Source: Bizionia paragorgiae (lineage in GTDB: Bacteria > Bacteroidota > Bacteroidia > Flavobacteriales > Flavobacteriaceae). Taken from it: DNA of 64,000 nt. Below are positions 8,674 through 17,365 of this stretch, piece after piece; position 1 is the stretch's first letter; each line of letters opens with the position of its first letter. A program made the position numbers and the translations under genes. Location of the stretch: positions 62,001 to 126,000 of the forward strand of contig NZ_FNQK01000001.1 in NCBI RefSeq assembly GCF_900107625.1. Direction: 5' to 3'. The notes beneath the pieces are model-generated. The model did no database searches, was not told where the DNA came from, and saw only the letters and a program-made list of their open reading frames with translations.

Positions 8674-9750
8674 TTGACAGCTTCTAAAAAATCGGCATTA
8701 AAAGAAAACGATGGTGTTTCCCCACCAGAAACCACCAATGCTATATCTATTGCTAAGATTAAAGCCAATCGAAAAAAACACCGTTCGGTAGAGTCGCTGG
8801 TGTCTGCTATTTTGGAGGGTAATATTACTGCATTAAGTCAGGCGATTACCTTAGTAGAAAGTAAAAACCCTGAACATTTAGAAAAAGCAAATGCGATTAT
8901 AAAACACTGTCTACCTCACGCTAACAAATCGGTAAGAATCGGAATTACCGGTGTCCCAGGAGTTGGTAAAAGTACTTTTATTGAATCTTTTGGAATGCAC
9001 CTCACGGCTTTAGGAAAAAAGGTTGCTGTTTTGGCTGTAGACCCGAGTAGTTCGATTACAAAAGGTAGTATTCTAGGCGATAAAACGAGAATGGAAGATT
9101 TGGTAAAAAACAAAAATGCCTATATCCGTCCTTCGGCTTCCGGTTCTTCTTTAGGAGGTGTTGCCCGTAAAACACGAGAAAGCATTATTTTATGTGAAGC
9201 GGCAGGTTTTGATTCTATTATTATCGAAACCGTTGGTGTCGGTCAAAGTGAAACCGCTGTTCATAGTATGGTTGATTTCTTCTTGCTGCTCAAACTAGCC
9301 GGTGCTGGTGATGAGCTTCAAGGCATTAAACGCGGTATTATAGAAATGGCAGATACCATTGCGATTAATAAAGCCGATGGTGAAAATATGAAAGCTGCAA
9401 AGCTGGCTAAAGTCGAATTTAATCGTGCCTTACATCTTTATCCTCAGAAAGCATCACAATGGCAACCTAAAGTAACCACCTCTAGTGCGATTAACAACGA
9501 CGGTATTGATAAAATATGGGAGATAATTTCTGATTATGTGACCCTAACTAAGGCCAATCAGTTTTTTGATGACAACAGAATGGATCAAAATAAATTTTGG
9601 CTGATTCAAACTATTGAAGAACAACTTAAAAATGATTTCTTTAATAATACGGAAGTTAAAATAGAACTCGCAAAACAACTTCAACTGATTGAAGATAATA
9701 AAACGACACCTTTTGCGGCTGCCGACTATCTTTTAAAGCTTAAACTATAG
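8674..9750 (+). CDS. meaB: MeaB/ArgK-family GTPase, methylmalonyl-CoA mutase chaperone
   Basis: MeaB uses GTP to load and protect the B12 cofactor of methylmalonyl-CoA mutase. The G-domain motifs are clear: P-loop GVPGVGKST, DPSSS, the switch region ETVGVGQSE and NKAD. Length (358 residues) is normal. No in-frame ATG exists before the conserved region, so a TTG start at 8674 is used; the N-terminus after it looks like family members. The mutase genes are not in the window. The gene runs toward the convergent epimerase gene with only 17 bases between them and no visible terminator. Confidence 0.9.
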   Translation: MTASKKSALKENDGVSPPETTNAISIAKIKANRKKHRSVESLVSAILEGNITALSQAITLVESKNPEHLEKANAIIKHCLPHANKSVRIGITGVPGVGKSTFIESFGMHLTALGKKVAVLAVDPSSSITKGSILGDKTRMEDLVKNKNAYIRPSASGSSLGGVARKTRESIILCEAAGFDSIIIETVGVGQSETAVHSMVDFFLLLKLAGAGDELQGIKRGIIEMADTIAINKADGENMKAAKLAKVEFNRALHLYPQKASQWQPKVTTSSAINNDGIDKIWEIISDYVTLTKANQFFDDNRMDQNKFWLIQTIEEQLKNDFFNNTEVKIELAKQLQLIEDNKTTPFAAADYLLKLKL

Positions 9751-9767
9751 TTTCGGCTTTTACGAGA

Positions 9768-10709
9768 TTATAAGAAATTCTCTTTATACCAATTTACTTG
9801 CTGCTCTACCGATTCTAACAAGGTTGTCTTCGGATTGTAATTCAGCAGGCGTTTCGCTTTTTCAATATTTGCCTTGGTACGTAATTGATCTCCAGCTCGC
9901 GCTTCCACGTTTGTAATCGCAATCGCTTTTCCTATCACTTTTTCTACGGCTTCTATCCCTTCTTGGGTAGTATGCTCTACTTCTGTCCCTAAATTTATAA
10001 TTTCACCATCTACAGCTGTTTCATTTCCGATGACACTAACAATACCATCGATAATATCTCCCACATAGGTAAAGCTACGCAGGTGAGACGCACTCCCTTG
10101 ATACAGAGGGAAAGCATCACCGTAATAAGCACATGCTATGAGTTTGGTATACATTTTCTCTGGGCGTTCGCGAGGGCCGATAACAGAATACAGTCTTAAA
10201 GAACATGCTTTAAACAGTGTTTCTCGACTTTTTTGAAGCACCAATTGCTCGGCTGCTAATTTTGTTACCCCATAATGAGAAGCGGGCTTTGGTGCCACAT
10301 GTTCTGGAAAGGTAGCTTCCAGTCCATAGATAGATGACGTCCCTATATTTATAAAGAGCTGCAAATCGGTAAGCTGAACCGCAAAATCAATTAATTGTTT
10401 TGTCGCCAAGATATTATTGGTAAAATAATCTTCGAAGCTAGACGATGCCGAAATCCCCGGTTGAGCGGCAAAATGAAAAATATAATTAATATCCTGTGGT
10501 AAAAGAGAGCTTAAGTCGGCAGTACGCAAGTCACCAGTAATTATCTGTATGCCTTTATCAACTAAAGCCTTTGCATTCAGCTGTTTTAACTCTAAACTGT
10601 AATACGGATTAAAGTTATCAAAGCCAATAACATCATGACCCATTTCTTTCAGTCTTTCGCATGTATGCGAACCAATAAACCCTGCTGCTCCTGTTACTAA
10701 TATTCTCAT
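9768..10709 (-). CDS. NAD-dependent sugar epimerase/dehydratase (SDR)
   Basis: An extended short-chain dehydrogenase acting on nucleotide sugars. It shows the NAD motif VTGAAGFIGSH at the N-terminus, an active-site pair in the form YGVTK, and a UDP-sugar type loop (GFDNFNPYYS) as in UDP-glucuronate or UDP-glucose 4-epimerases. I start at the ATG at 10709 because the NAD motif begins two residues later; an upstream in-frame start at 10739 adds only an unrelated basic stretch. It is divergent from the GT2-LAB_N-GT39 cassette and may supply its sugar donor (inference). Exact substrate unknown. Length is 313 residues. Confidence 0.85.
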   Translation of the reverse strand: MRILVTGAAGFIGSHTCERLKEMGHDVIGFDNFNPYYSLELKQLNAKALVDKGIQIITGDLRTADLSSLLPQDINYIFHFAAQPGISASSSFEDYFTNNILATKQLIDFAVQLTDLQLFINIGTSSIYGLEATFPEHVAPKPASHYGVTKLAAEQLVLQKSRETLFKACSLRLYSVIGPRERPEKMYTKLIACAYYGDAFPLYQGSASHLRSFTYVGDIIDGIVSVIGNETAVDGEIINLGTEVEHTTQEGIEAVEKVIGKAIAITNVEARAGDQLRTKANIEKAKRLLNYNPKTTLLESVEQQVNWYKENFL

Positions 10710-10778
10710 AAATTTCAATATCCTTCTACAAAGAAACATATTTTATTTCATACTCATTTTCAATTCTTAAAAAAACAA

Positions 10779-10786
10779 TACATTTG
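10779..10786 (+). promoter_or_regulatory. Promoter -7 element of the glycolipid cassette
   Basis: TACATTTG matches TAnnTTTG and lies 18 bases before the GT2 start codon. Confidence 0.6.
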
Positions 10787-10804
10787 CAGTATTAATACTT
10801 ATTT

Positions 10805-11518
10805 ATGAACTACGATTTTACAATAGTTGTACCGGTTTACAACGAAGAAGATAATTTATTACGTGTTGAAACCGAATTACTAGCTTACACAAAAAAAGCT
10901 TTAAAAAAAACTAAAATATTATTTGTAAACGATGGTTCTAAAGATAAAAGTCAGGAGCTAATAGAGCTGATAGCGCATAGAAACCCAGAATTTTCTTTTA
11001 TATCTTTTGAGGAAAATCGCGGATTAAGTGCAGCGATTAAAGCGGGTTTTGATTATACTGAAACACCGCTTGTTGGCTATATCGATTCTGATTTACAAAC
11101 CGCTCCCGAGGATTTTAATCTGTTATTACAACATATTGGCAACCACGAACTGGTAACTGGTGTTCGCGCTAATAGAAAAGATAGTTTTGTAAAGAATATG
11201 TCTTCTACCATTGCCAATGGTATACGTCGTAGTTTCACTCATGACGGGATGGACGATACGGGATGTCCGTTAAAAGTCATCAAAACCGATTACGCAAAAC
11301 GCATTCCGATGTTTAAAGGTTTACACCGATTTTTACCGGCTATGATTTTGTTACAAAACGGAAAAATCAAACAAATTCCTGTCCAACATTTCCCGCGTGT
11401 GGCTGGAGAAGCTAAGTTTGGTGTATGGAACCGTTTACTTGGTCCGTTAATGGACTGTTTCGCTTATTTGTGGATGAAAAAAAAGTACATTAGTTATACG
11501 GTAGCAAAACAAGGATAA
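10805..11518 (+). CDS. Family 2 glycosyltransferase, polyprenyl-phosphate sugar transferase type
   Basis: A GT-A fold transferase with IVVPVYNEEDNL at the N-terminus, FVNDGSKDKS and the metal site YIDSDLQTAPEDF. These are the signatures of the ArnC / dolichol-phosphate-mannose-synthase group that loads a sugar onto undecaprenyl phosphate. At 237 residues it lacks the C-terminal membrane helices of ArnC, so it is probably a soluble or peripheral cytosolic enzyme. The stop overlaps the next start (TAATG), coupling it to the LAB_N gene. First gene of a three-gene cassette with its own promoter element upstream. Sugar specificity unknown. Confidence 0.85.
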   Translation: MNYDFTIVVPVYNEEDNLLRVETELLAYTKKALKKTKILFVNDGSKDKSQELIELIAHRNPEFSFISFEENRGLSAAIKAGFDYTETPLVGYIDSDLQTAPEDFNLLLQHIGNHELVTGVRANRKDSFVKNMSSTIANGIRRSFTHDGMDDTGCPLKVIKTDYAKRIPMFKGLHRFLPAMILLQNGKIKQIPVQHFPRVAGEAKFGVWNRLLGPLMDCFAYLWMKKKYISYTVAKQG

Positions 11519-12150
11519 TGAGCGACTGGATCATTTACAGTATCGGTTTTCTGGCGCAACTATTATTCTCGTCTCGTTTGGTTGTACAATGGCTCACCAG
11601 CGAAAAGCAAAAACGAGTGATTACACCTACCCTATTTTGGACTTTAAGTTTAATTGCATCTTTTCTACTTTTTATTTACGGCTACTTACGAAACGATTTT
11701 GCTATTATGTTAGGACAAGGTTTAACCTACTTTATATACATACGCAATCTACAATTACAAAATCAGTGGCAGCGCTATCCGGTGATTGTTAGGTATATTC
11801 TATTATTTATGCCTGCCTTTATCACTGTTTTCTATTTTAATAATAACACTATAGATGTGCAACTGTTATTTAAAAATGAAAGCATACCGCTGTGGCTTTT
11901 AGTTTTGGGAATAGTTTCACAAACGGTATTCACCCTACGCTTTGTGTTTCAATGGCTATACTCAGAAAAGCATAAAACCTCTTCTTTGCCTTTTGGTTTT
12001 TGGGCTTTGAGTTTAATTGGTTCTCTTCTTATATTAGCATATGCTATTTTTAGAAAAGACCCAGTGTTACTTGTAGGTCATTTATTAGGAGCCACCATCT
12101 ATATTAGAAATTTAATCTTATTAAAAAAGCAAGATGCCCAAACTTCTTAA
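11518..12150 (+). CDS. Membrane protein with two tandem LAB_N (lipid-A biosynthesis N-terminal) domains
   Basis: This 210-residue integral membrane protein holds two copies of the LAB_N domain: GFLAQLLFSSRLVVQWL with FWTLSLIAS and YIRNLQLQ, then GIVSQTVFTLRFVFQWLYSE with FWALSLIGS and YIRNLILL. Each copy has about three membrane helices. Single LAB_N proteins often lie beside ArnC-like and ArnT-like genes. A role in moving or presenting the lipid-linked sugar is plausible but unproven. It overlaps GT2 by one base and the GT39 gene by 17 bases, so the three are very likely made together. Confidence 0.82.
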   Translation: MSDWIIYSIGFLAQLLFSSRLVVQWLTSEKQKRVITPTLFWTLSLIASFLLFIYGYLRNDFAIMLGQGLTYFIYIRNLQLQNQWQRYPVIVRYILLFMPAFITVFYFNNNTIDVQLLFKNESIPLWLLVLGIVSQTVFTLRFVFQWLYSEKHKTSSLPFGFWALSLIGSLLILAYAIFRKDPVLLVGHLLGATIYIRNLILLKKQDAQTS

Positions 12151-13768
12151 AAACTATCCGATTCTTACAATTTGTTTGTTGGTAGCGGTAATGCTATTGC
12201 CAAATTTAGATGCTATTCAGGTTTCTATTATGGAAGCCCGCAATTTTATTACTGCTCGTGAGATGGTGTTAAATGATAATTGGTTGCTGACCACAATGAA
12301 TGAAGAACCCCGTTACCAAAAACCACCGTTTCCCACATGGCTAACCGCTTTTTCGGGACTCGTTTTTGGTGTTGATAGTGTTTTTGGTATGCGTCTACCA
12401 GCTGTTTTATTAGTGATGGTTGTGGGGATTTTTATGTATAAACTATCCCGTAGCATTTTAAAAAGTAGAAGTCATGCACTTATTAACGCACTAATTGTGG
12501 TAACTTCTTTTTATGTGATTGGAATTATTATCGAAGCACCGTGGGATATTTTTGCCCATGGATTTATGCTCGTTGCTATTTATCACCTACACAAATTATT
12601 TAACGCAAAAGGTATGGTGTGGAAACACACGTTAATCGCTGGTATTTTTATTGGATTTTCCCTGTTAAGTAAGGGACCGGTTTCCTTTTATGCGCTATTA
12701 TTACCCTTTTTACTAGCTTATGGCTTTACCCTAAGTTATAAAAACCCAAAAGCGAAAGTATTTTCTTTTTTTAGTGTCCTTGTTATAGCTTTAGTTGTTG
12801 GTGGCTGGTGGTATGTTTACGTACGCCTTAACGACCCTACAACTTTTAATGCAATTACCGAAAAGGAAACGGGGAATTGGACGAGTTATAATGTGAGACC
12901 TTTTTATTATTACTGGAGCTTTTTTACCCAAAGCGGATTGTGGACTATTCCCGCAGTAATTAGTTTACTATATCCCTATTTAAAATCAAGAGTCAGCCAT
13001 TTTAAAGCCTATAAATTTAGTCTACTTTGGACTATCCTAGCTGTGGTATTACTCTCCATTATCCCTGAGAAAAAATCACGTTATCTCATGCCGGTATTAA
13101 TTCCCTTAGCTTTTAACATCGGGTTTTATATTGAATACCTCATCAGACGATTTAAAGACCTTAAAGATAAGCGCGAAACACTACCTGTTTATTTTAATTT
13201 CGGACTCATAGCTACTATTGGAGTAGCTTTTCCGGTGGTGTTTTATGTGCTATTTAAAAATGATATCCAACACCATTGGTTAGCCTTTTATATTGCCTCG
13301 TTGGTATTAGTTTCCCTGGGAGGCCTCATTTTACAGCAACTGATTAAGAAAAACATAAAGCAGGTGTTTTTACTTAGCGTATTGTTTTTTTCGGCTGTAT
13401 TTATCGTAGGACTACCGCTAATCGGACTGTTTAAAAATGATAATTTCAGATCGGTTGCCAGTTTAAAATCTGATAATGACAAACGCGGGATTACCTTGCA
13501 CGCCTTAAATTACGTTGCACCAGAAACCATTTGGCAATACGGCGATATGATGCCGCAGATTCACTTTAGTGAAAACGCCTATCAATTTCCTTCAACACCA
13601 AAATTTGGAATACTTACCAATCGTATATCACCTGAAGAACTAACACTTATAAAAGCTACTTATAACGTGAAAGAAATAGGAACTTACGATTTAAACCAGG
13701 CCAAAGAAGGCTCTAAGCAGTATAATGACCGTTTAACAAACACCTTTTATATTCTAACTAAAAAGTAA
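12134..13768 (+). CDS. GT39-family membrane glycosyltransferase (ArnT/PMT-like)
   Basis: A polytopic transferase of 544 residues that should use polyprenyl-phosphate sugar on the periplasmic side. The first loop after the first helix holds IMEARNFITAREM, followed by the family signature RYQKPPFPTWL (compare the KPPLxxW motif of ArnT). About a dozen hydrophobic segments follow, then a soluble C-terminal domain of about 100 residues. With the upstream GT2 and LAB_N genes it forms a load-transport-transfer set. The acceptor is likely lipid A or another envelope glycan (inference). No terminator is evident downstream. Confidence 0.85.
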   Translation: MPKLLKNYPILTICLLVAVMLLPNLDAIQVSIMEARNFITAREMVLNDNWLLTTMNEEPRYQKPPFPTWLTAFSGLVFGVDSVFGMRLPAVLLVMVVGIFMYKLSRSILKSRSHALINALIVVTSFYVIGIIIEAPWDIFAHGFMLVAIYHLHKLFNAKGMVWKHTLIAGIFIGFSLLSKGPVSFYALLLPFLLAYGFTLSYKNPKAKVFSFFSVLVIALVVGGWWYVYVRLNDPTTFNAITEKETGNWTSYNVRPFYYYWSFFTQSGLWTIPAVISLLYPYLKSRVSHFKAYKFSLLWTILAVVLLSIIPEKKSRYLMPVLIPLAFNIGFYIEYLIRRFKDLKDKRETLPVYFNFGLIATIGVAFPVVFYVLFKNDIQHHWLAFYIASLVLVSLGGLILQQLIKKNIKQVFLLSVLFFSAVFIVGLPLIGLFKNDNFRSVASLKSDNDKRGITLHALNYVAPETIWQYGDMMPQIHFSENAYQFPSTPKFGILTNRISPEELTLIKATYNVKEIGTYDLNQAKEGSKQYNDRLTNTFYILTKK

Positions 13769-13925
13769 GAGCTTACCTCCTACCGCGAAACCGAAGCCGG
13801 TAATACCCTTATTAAATCGTTTTTACAATGTAACTGCTGGGTAAAAACTAAACCTCCAAAAACCGTAAGGTTGAATTATCAAACCTGTGGTTTATTAGGC
13901 GTATGAATACCTTTTCCTAACCTCA

Positions 13926-14501
13926 CTACTTAATTACGGTAAAGCGTTTCTGAATGTAGCTATCTAACCTATAAAAAGCGTATCCAGAGATTGCTCCAAA
14001 AATACCTCCACATAAAATATCTAATGGAAAATGCACTCCAATATAAATACGGCTATAGGCCATAAGTAAAGACCACACAATTAATATATAAATTAAGTAT
14101 TTAAAGCGGTACTGAAGCATTTTACCTGTAAATATAGCAACCGCCATACTGTTACTTGCATGACCAGAAAAATAACCATACTGACCACCACAATACGATT
14201 TTACTAAACGCATCACATCTACCAAACTCGCGTCATGACATGGTCTTAAACGTTGAAAACCACTTTTAAATAAGTTCGTCACCTGATCGGTAAATGTTAT
14301 CATAAAGACAATAACAACTAGAGTGAGTATAAACATTTTAGTAGGACGTTTTTTATACATTAAAAACACTAAAATAGCATATAAGGGTATCCAATTAAAT
14401 TTGGCTGTATAAGACATCCAAAAGGCATCCCAGTACACGTTACCTAGGCCGTTTAAGAATAAAAACAGTTCTTTGTCTAACTCTATAAGTTGTTCTATCA
14501 T
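13926..14501 (-). CDS. PAP2-family membrane phosphatase
   Basis: PAP2 enzymes remove phosphates from lipids such as undecaprenyl pyrophosphate or lipid A. All three catalytic motifs are present: KSGFQRLRP, YFSGHASNS and YSRIYIGVHFPLDI. Five or six hydrophobic segments surround them in 191 residues. The gene stands convergent to the GT39 cassette, separated by 157 bases in which I find nothing. Its closeness to a lipid-linked sugar cassette hints at carrier recycling, but this is inference; the substrate cannot be read. Confidence 0.9.
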   Translation of the reverse strand: MIEQLIELDKELFLFLNGLGNVYWDAFWMSYTAKFNWIPLYAILVFLMYKKRPTKMFILTLVVIVFMITFTDQVTNLFKSGFQRLRPCHDASLVDVMRLVKSYCGGQYGYFSGHASNSMAVAIFTGKMLQYRFKYLIYILIVWSLLMAYSRIYIGVHFPLDILCGGIFGAISGYAFYRLDSYIQKRFTVIK

Positions 14502-14632
14502 ATCATATATTTTGATGGGTACGTCCTAGGTTATACTCTTTATATCTCGGATGGCGCTTGGACGTAAACTAAACCGAAACGGCAATACATGCCAGTAATG
14601 ATTTGCATAAATTAAGCAAAGCCACTAGAATA

Positions 14633-14860
14633 TTACTCGTCGTATCTTGAAACTTCTCTATCGTAAAATGCTGTAGCCAATTCTATTAAATTTTCAGTTT
14701 CTAACTCTAATTCTTTTTGATCTTCAGCATCAAAATCTTCTAACCATTCCACCTCATCATTCTCTAGGTTTATAATAAACATTGGGAATTCAGTATGAAT
14801 GACAAAAATAGCATTCGGTAAATCGGTATTATCACCGAGTATAAATTTAGGTAGTTCCAT
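14633..14860 (-). CDS. Small acidic protein coupled to the MATE gene, unknown function
   Basis: I recognise no known domain in this 75-residue protein. It begins MELPKFILGDNTDLP, is strongly acidic in its second half (ENDEVEWLEDFDAEDQ) and has no signal peptide or membrane segment, so it should be cytosolic. The ATG at 14860 lies inside the last codons of the MATE gene (14-base overlap in another frame), a typical arrangement for translational coupling. A longer start at 14881 would deepen the overlap and add only a basic stretch. Such small proteins are widespread in Flavobacteriaceae as conserved hypotheticals (recollection). Confidence 0.75.
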   Translation of the reverse strand: MELPKFILGDNTDLPNAIFVIHTEFPMFIINLENDEVEWLEDFDAEDQKELELETENLIELATAFYDREVSRYDE

Positions 14861-16241
14861 TATTCGTTTCTTTTTGAGCAATTAATTTTTTTGTAAGATA
14901 ATTAAATCGGATATATAATAAAATAGAAGCTGTAGTTAATCCTGCGATTAGCCCCATCCAAATACCAAAACTAGCATAATACGCCTCGGTACCGAAATAA
15001 AAACTGATAGGAAAACCTACTAACCAGTAAGATATAAATGTTAAGATAGTCGGTATTTTAACATCTTGCAACCCACGAAGTGCACCTAGAACTACCACTT
15101 GAATACTATCACTAATTTGAAACACTGCAGCGGCTAATAGTAGTTTTGCTGCAATACTCACCACTTCCATATTGTCCTCATAGTTAATAACGTCGTCAAA
15201 ATCGACATAAATCCGCGGTAAGTACTCATGGAAAGCCAAAAAGAGCAAGCCGAAAAAGAGCGCTAAAATAGTTCCTAATAAGAATAGTGAAAAGGCAATA
15301 CGTCGTAGTTCGTAATATTTATGTAATCCTTTTTGATTTCCAACTCTAACCATAGCTGCCACACTCAAACCAGAAGCCACCATAAAGGTCATAGAACTTA
15401 AGTTTAAGGCTATTTGATTCGCCGCTTGTGGGTTTTTACCCAACAAACCACTTAACCACACTGCAGAAGTAAAGATTCCAACCTCAAAAAACATTTGCAT
15501 AGCACTTGGTGTTCCTAAGTTCACTATTTTTCTGAGCATAAGTTTATCTAAAACAAACAGCTTGATATTGGTAACGAAATAACGACTTTTATCTTTTTTC
15601 TTTAACAAATACCAAAGGTACCACAACATGACGAAACGAGAAATTAATGTTCCGTAGGCGGCACCGACAATTCCGTATTCCGGGAATCCGAATTTCCCAA
15701 AAATGAATAGGTAGTTTAATACAATATTAATTACATTTCCTATAATAGTCGCATACATAGGATATTTTGTCATAGACATCCCATCACTAAACTGTTTAAA
15801 AGCTTGGAAAATAATTAAAGGTATAAGTGAGAACGCTACTAAGTCCAGATAAGGCAAGGCTAAATCAACAACCTCTACGGGCTGTTTCATTAAATACATT
15901 AATGGTTTTGAAAAGTAGATCATTAGGAATAGTAAAATCCCTAGAATAGTACATAAGACTAGCCCGTGTTTAAATGCGGATTTACCATCCTCTTTATTCT
16001 TAGCGGAATCGGCCTCTGCAGTTAGGGGTGTAATGGCTGTACTAAATCCAATGCCTATGGACATAGCGATAAACATAAAGCTATTTCCTAAGGAAACTGC
16101 TGCTAACTCGGCAGTACCCAATTGCCCCACCATAATATTATCTACAAAGCTCACAAAGGTATGTCCCAACATCCCCAACATCACAGGTGCTGCGAGCTGC
16201 CAATTGTATTTAAACTCTTTCGTGTATTGACTTAAAATCAT
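14847..16241 (-). CDS. MATE-family multidrug/sodium antiporter
   Basis: A 464-residue protein with about twelve membrane helices and the MATE N-terminal signature (LAAPVMLGMLGHTFVSFVDN, then GQLGTAELAAVSLG). It exports cationic drugs or metabolites in exchange for Na+ or H+ (family knowledge). The promoter element TACTTTTG ends only four bases before the ATG, so the mRNA should start at or next to the start codon. The downstream small acidic gene overlaps its 3' end. Confidence 0.92.
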   Translation of the reverse strand: MILSQYTKEFKYNWQLAAPVMLGMLGHTFVSFVDNIMVGQLGTAELAAVSLGNSFMFIAMSIGIGFSTAITPLTAEADSAKNKEDGKSAFKHGLVLCTILGILLFLMIYFSKPLMYLMKQPVEVVDLALPYLDLVAFSLIPLIIFQAFKQFSDGMSMTKYPMYATIIGNVINIVLNYLFIFGKFGFPEYGIVGAAYGTLISRFVMLWYLWYLLKKKDKSRYFVTNIKLFVLDKLMLRKIVNLGTPSAMQMFFEVGIFTSAVWLSGLLGKNPQAANQIALNLSSMTFMVASGLSVAAMVRVGNQKGLHKYYELRRIAFSLFLLGTILALFFGLLFLAFHEYLPRIYVDFDDVINYEDNMEVVSIAAKLLLAAAVFQISDSIQVVVLGALRGLQDVKIPTILTFISYWLVGFPISFYFGTEAYYASFGIWMGLIAGLTTASILLYIRFNYLTKKLIAQKETNNGTT

Positions 16242-16245
16242 CGTG

Positions 16246-16253
16246 CAAAAGTA
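16246..16253 (-). promoter_or_regulatory. Promoter -7 element directly abutting the MATE start codon
   Basis: TACTTTTG on the minus strand, four bases before ATG. It predicts a leaderless transcript. Confidence 0.6.
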
Positions 16254-16342
16254 AGACTTAGCTTTGAGGTTTGAATGAAAAAATATAGAGATTTTGTACG
16301 CTTTTATCGATTTAACTTTTTATTATAAAATCGCTATGAATA

Positions 16343-17284
16343 CTATAGGTTTACCACTTCTGCTTTCGCTTTTTCAAACTCAGAAACGATATCTTTTACT
16401 ATAGTCGCTACAGGTTTTATATCGTGAATCAGCCCTGCTATTTGTCCGATTTCTAATTCTCCATCATCTAAATCCCCTTCAAACATACCTCTTTTAGCAC
16501 GGGCACGACCTAGGAGTTTTACTAGATCGTCAACCGACGGTCCTGTTTTATAAAGCTCTTGTACCTCATCGTAAAACTTATTTTTTATTAAACGTACTGG
16601 AGCTAATTCTTTTAAGGTTAATTGGGTATCCCCTTCTTTAGCATTAACTACAACCTCTTTAAAGTTTTGATGTGCTGATGACTCTTCACTAGCCACAAAA
16701 CGACTTCCTACCTGTACGCCATCGGCACCAAGAACCATACACGCTAACATTGCTTTACCAGTGGCTATACCACCAGCGGCAATTAACGGAATGTTTAATT
16801 GTTCTTTAACCATTGGAATTAAAGTCAGCGTTGTCGTTTCATCACGCCCATTATGACCCCCAGCCTCAAAGCCTTCTGCTACTATGGCATCGACTCCTGC
16901 ATCTTGTGCTTTTAGAGCAAATTTTACACTACTCACCACATGTACAACGGTAATACCGCGATCTTGCAACCACTTGGTCCAAGTCTTAGGATTTCCTGCC
17001 GATGTAAATACGATTTTCACATCTTCTTCTACAATAATATCCATGATTTCAGTGATATTAGGATATAGCATAGGCACGTTAACGCCGAACGGTTTATTGG
17101 TCGCCGCTTTACATTTCTGAATATGCTCTCTTAACACGTCTGGATACATACTCCCCGCCCCTATAAGTCCTAATATTCCCGAATTACTCGCTGCCGAAGC
17201 TAAGCGCCAGCCGCTATTCCAAATCATTCCTGCTTGAATGATTGGATAGTCGATATTAAAAAGTTTTGTTATTCTGTTTTCCAA
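16343..17284 (-). CDS. Nitronate monooxygenase / FabK-like FMN enzyme
   Basis: A TIM-barrel flavoenzyme of 313 residues. Visible are the N-terminal substrate and FMN region (YPIIQAGMIWNSG), GVNVPMLYP, AEGFEAGGHNGRDE with the conserved histidine, and the phosphate-binding part IAAGGIATGKAM followed by GADGVQVGSRF. Members either oxidise nitronates or act as enoyl-ACP reductase II; the two are not separable here. The gene stands alone, without obvious operon partners. Confidence 0.85.
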   Translation of the reverse strand: MENRITKLFNIDYPIIQAGMIWNSGWRLASAASNSGILGLIGAGSMYPDVLREHIQKCKAATNKPFGVNVPMLYPNITEIMDIIVEEDVKIVFTSAGNPKTWTKWLQDRGITVVHVVSSVKFALKAQDAGVDAIVAEGFEAGGHNGRDETTTLTLIPMVKEQLNIPLIAAGGIATGKAMLACMVLGADGVQVGSRFVASEESSAHQNFKEVVVNAKEGDTQLTLKELAPVRLIKNKFYDEVQELYKTGPSVDDLVKLLGRARAKRGMFEGDLDDGELEIGQIAGLIHDIKPVATIVKDIVSEFEKAKAEVVNL

Positions 17285-17365
17285 TGTTAAAAAGTTTTAT
17301 GTTATGATAAAAACAAGGTGGCTTACCCCTATAAATAAGGCGATAGGACACACTTCTGTTTCCGA

